From: Halostella salina
GTDB taxonomy: Archaea; Halobacteriota; Halobacteria; Halobacteriales; Natronoarchaeaceae
Assembly (NCBI RefSeq): GCF_003675855.1
Contig: NZ_RCIH01000006.1
Coordinates: 1 to 64,000 of the forward strand
Direction: 5' to 3'
Length of the DNA: 64,000 bases
Shown: piece after piece, positions 63,885-64,000 of the stretch
Layout: every line of letters begins with the position of its first letter
How positions within the stretch are numbered: the first letter of the stretch is position 1
Notes under the pieces: generated by a model
Told to the model about the DNA's origin: nothing
Seen by the model: the letters and a program-made list of their open reading frames with translations, nothing else
The model's database searches: none
Translations under genes and position numbers: made by a program

Positions 63885-64000
63885 CGCGCCACCCCCGAGC
63901 CGGCGTCGGTCGACTCCAACACGCTCACGACGGTCGTCGCCGCGTCGCCGCCGAGGTTGTGCGCCAGCCCGACCCCGGCGTCCTCGACCGAACGCTCGCC
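63881..64000 (-). CDS. Thiolase, C-terminal end (partial)
   Basis: The last 39 residues of a thiolase-like enzyme, ending in GLAHNLGGDAATTVVSVLE and a short tail. The GLAHNxGG motif is typical of archaeal DUF35-linked acetyl-CoA acetyltransferases. The rest is outside the window. The stop overlaps the DUF35 start. Confidence 0.8.
   Translation of the reverse strand, partial: GERSVEDAGVGLAHNLGGDAATTVVSVLESTDAGSGVAR

Overview
The window is chromosomal DNA from a halophilic archaeon (class Halobacteria). The signs are very high GC, strongly acidic proteins, Tat-lipobox secreted proteins, a PGF-CTERM surface protein, archaeal translation and transcription factors (aIF5A with deoxyhypusine synthase, aIF1A, TFS), bacterioruberin pigment genes, and TATA boxes about 27-30 bases before start codons (leaderless transcripts). 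The genus cannot be fixed from sequence alone. No rRNA, CRISPR array, replication origin or intact insertion sequence is present.

Layout. 1-127: 3' tip of an IS6-type insertion sequence cut by the window edge. 148-8751: secreted nuclease, Hvo_1808-type lipoprotein, FilR1 regulator, HAD hydrolase, two MoeA genes (one fused to a periplasmic-binding-protein-like domain) and an FG-GAP surface protein. 8871-12865: GIDE-type membrane protein, Hsp20, UbiB-type kinase, aminotransferase. 12911-16015: two close paralogs of a V4R-like protein on either side of an aldehyde dehydrogenase. 16250-20246: translation/hypusine cluster (aIF5A, agmatinase, zinc-ribbon protein, Nif3-like protein, deoxyhypusine synthase). 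20768-21985: decayed DNA with remnants of a sodium:solute symporter and a second gene. 21986-25288: aIF1A, VOC protein, ABC exporter, small membrane protein. 25386-30112: tight run of three predicted lipoproteins and an alpha/beta hydrolase, function unknown.

30203-37573: YchF GTPase, acidic membrane protein, M50-like peptidase, three UspA proteins, PGF-CTERM protein, TIGR00300 enzyme, and a deletion scar joining a small membrane protein to the back half of a PiT phosphate permease. 37809-42012: bacterioruberin genes crtB, cruF, lyeJ and crtD. 42093-45121: SDR, ZIP-like transporter, YkgJ protein, lipoprotein. 45227-47917: PEP carboxylase. 47918-48851: AT-rich island with a winged-helix regulator, a 49-residue membrane protein and a GGM-repeat tract. 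48852-52620: TFS, two zinc-motif proteins, a RecA-like protein lacking the Walker A lysine, and a GHMP-family RFAP synthase homolog. 52789-56078: ilvD, KDPG aldolase, zinc-ribbon and membrane proteins.

56139-64000: a tRNA-Pro, then a long leftward cluster (thiolase, DUF35, SDR, branched-chain-type ABC transporter LivG-F-H-M with binding protein, KAS III-like enzyme). It looks like an uptake and acyl-CoA module. Two internal promoters share a GTTGATATAC element, and livM seems to begin at an ATT codon.

The most unusual items are the possible AUU start of livM, the shared promoter/operator element in the acyl cluster, the duplicated V4R-like pair with a conserved promoter box, a small ORF overlapping the crtB start, the AT-rich HTH/micro-membrane-protein island, and the two gene-fusion scars.
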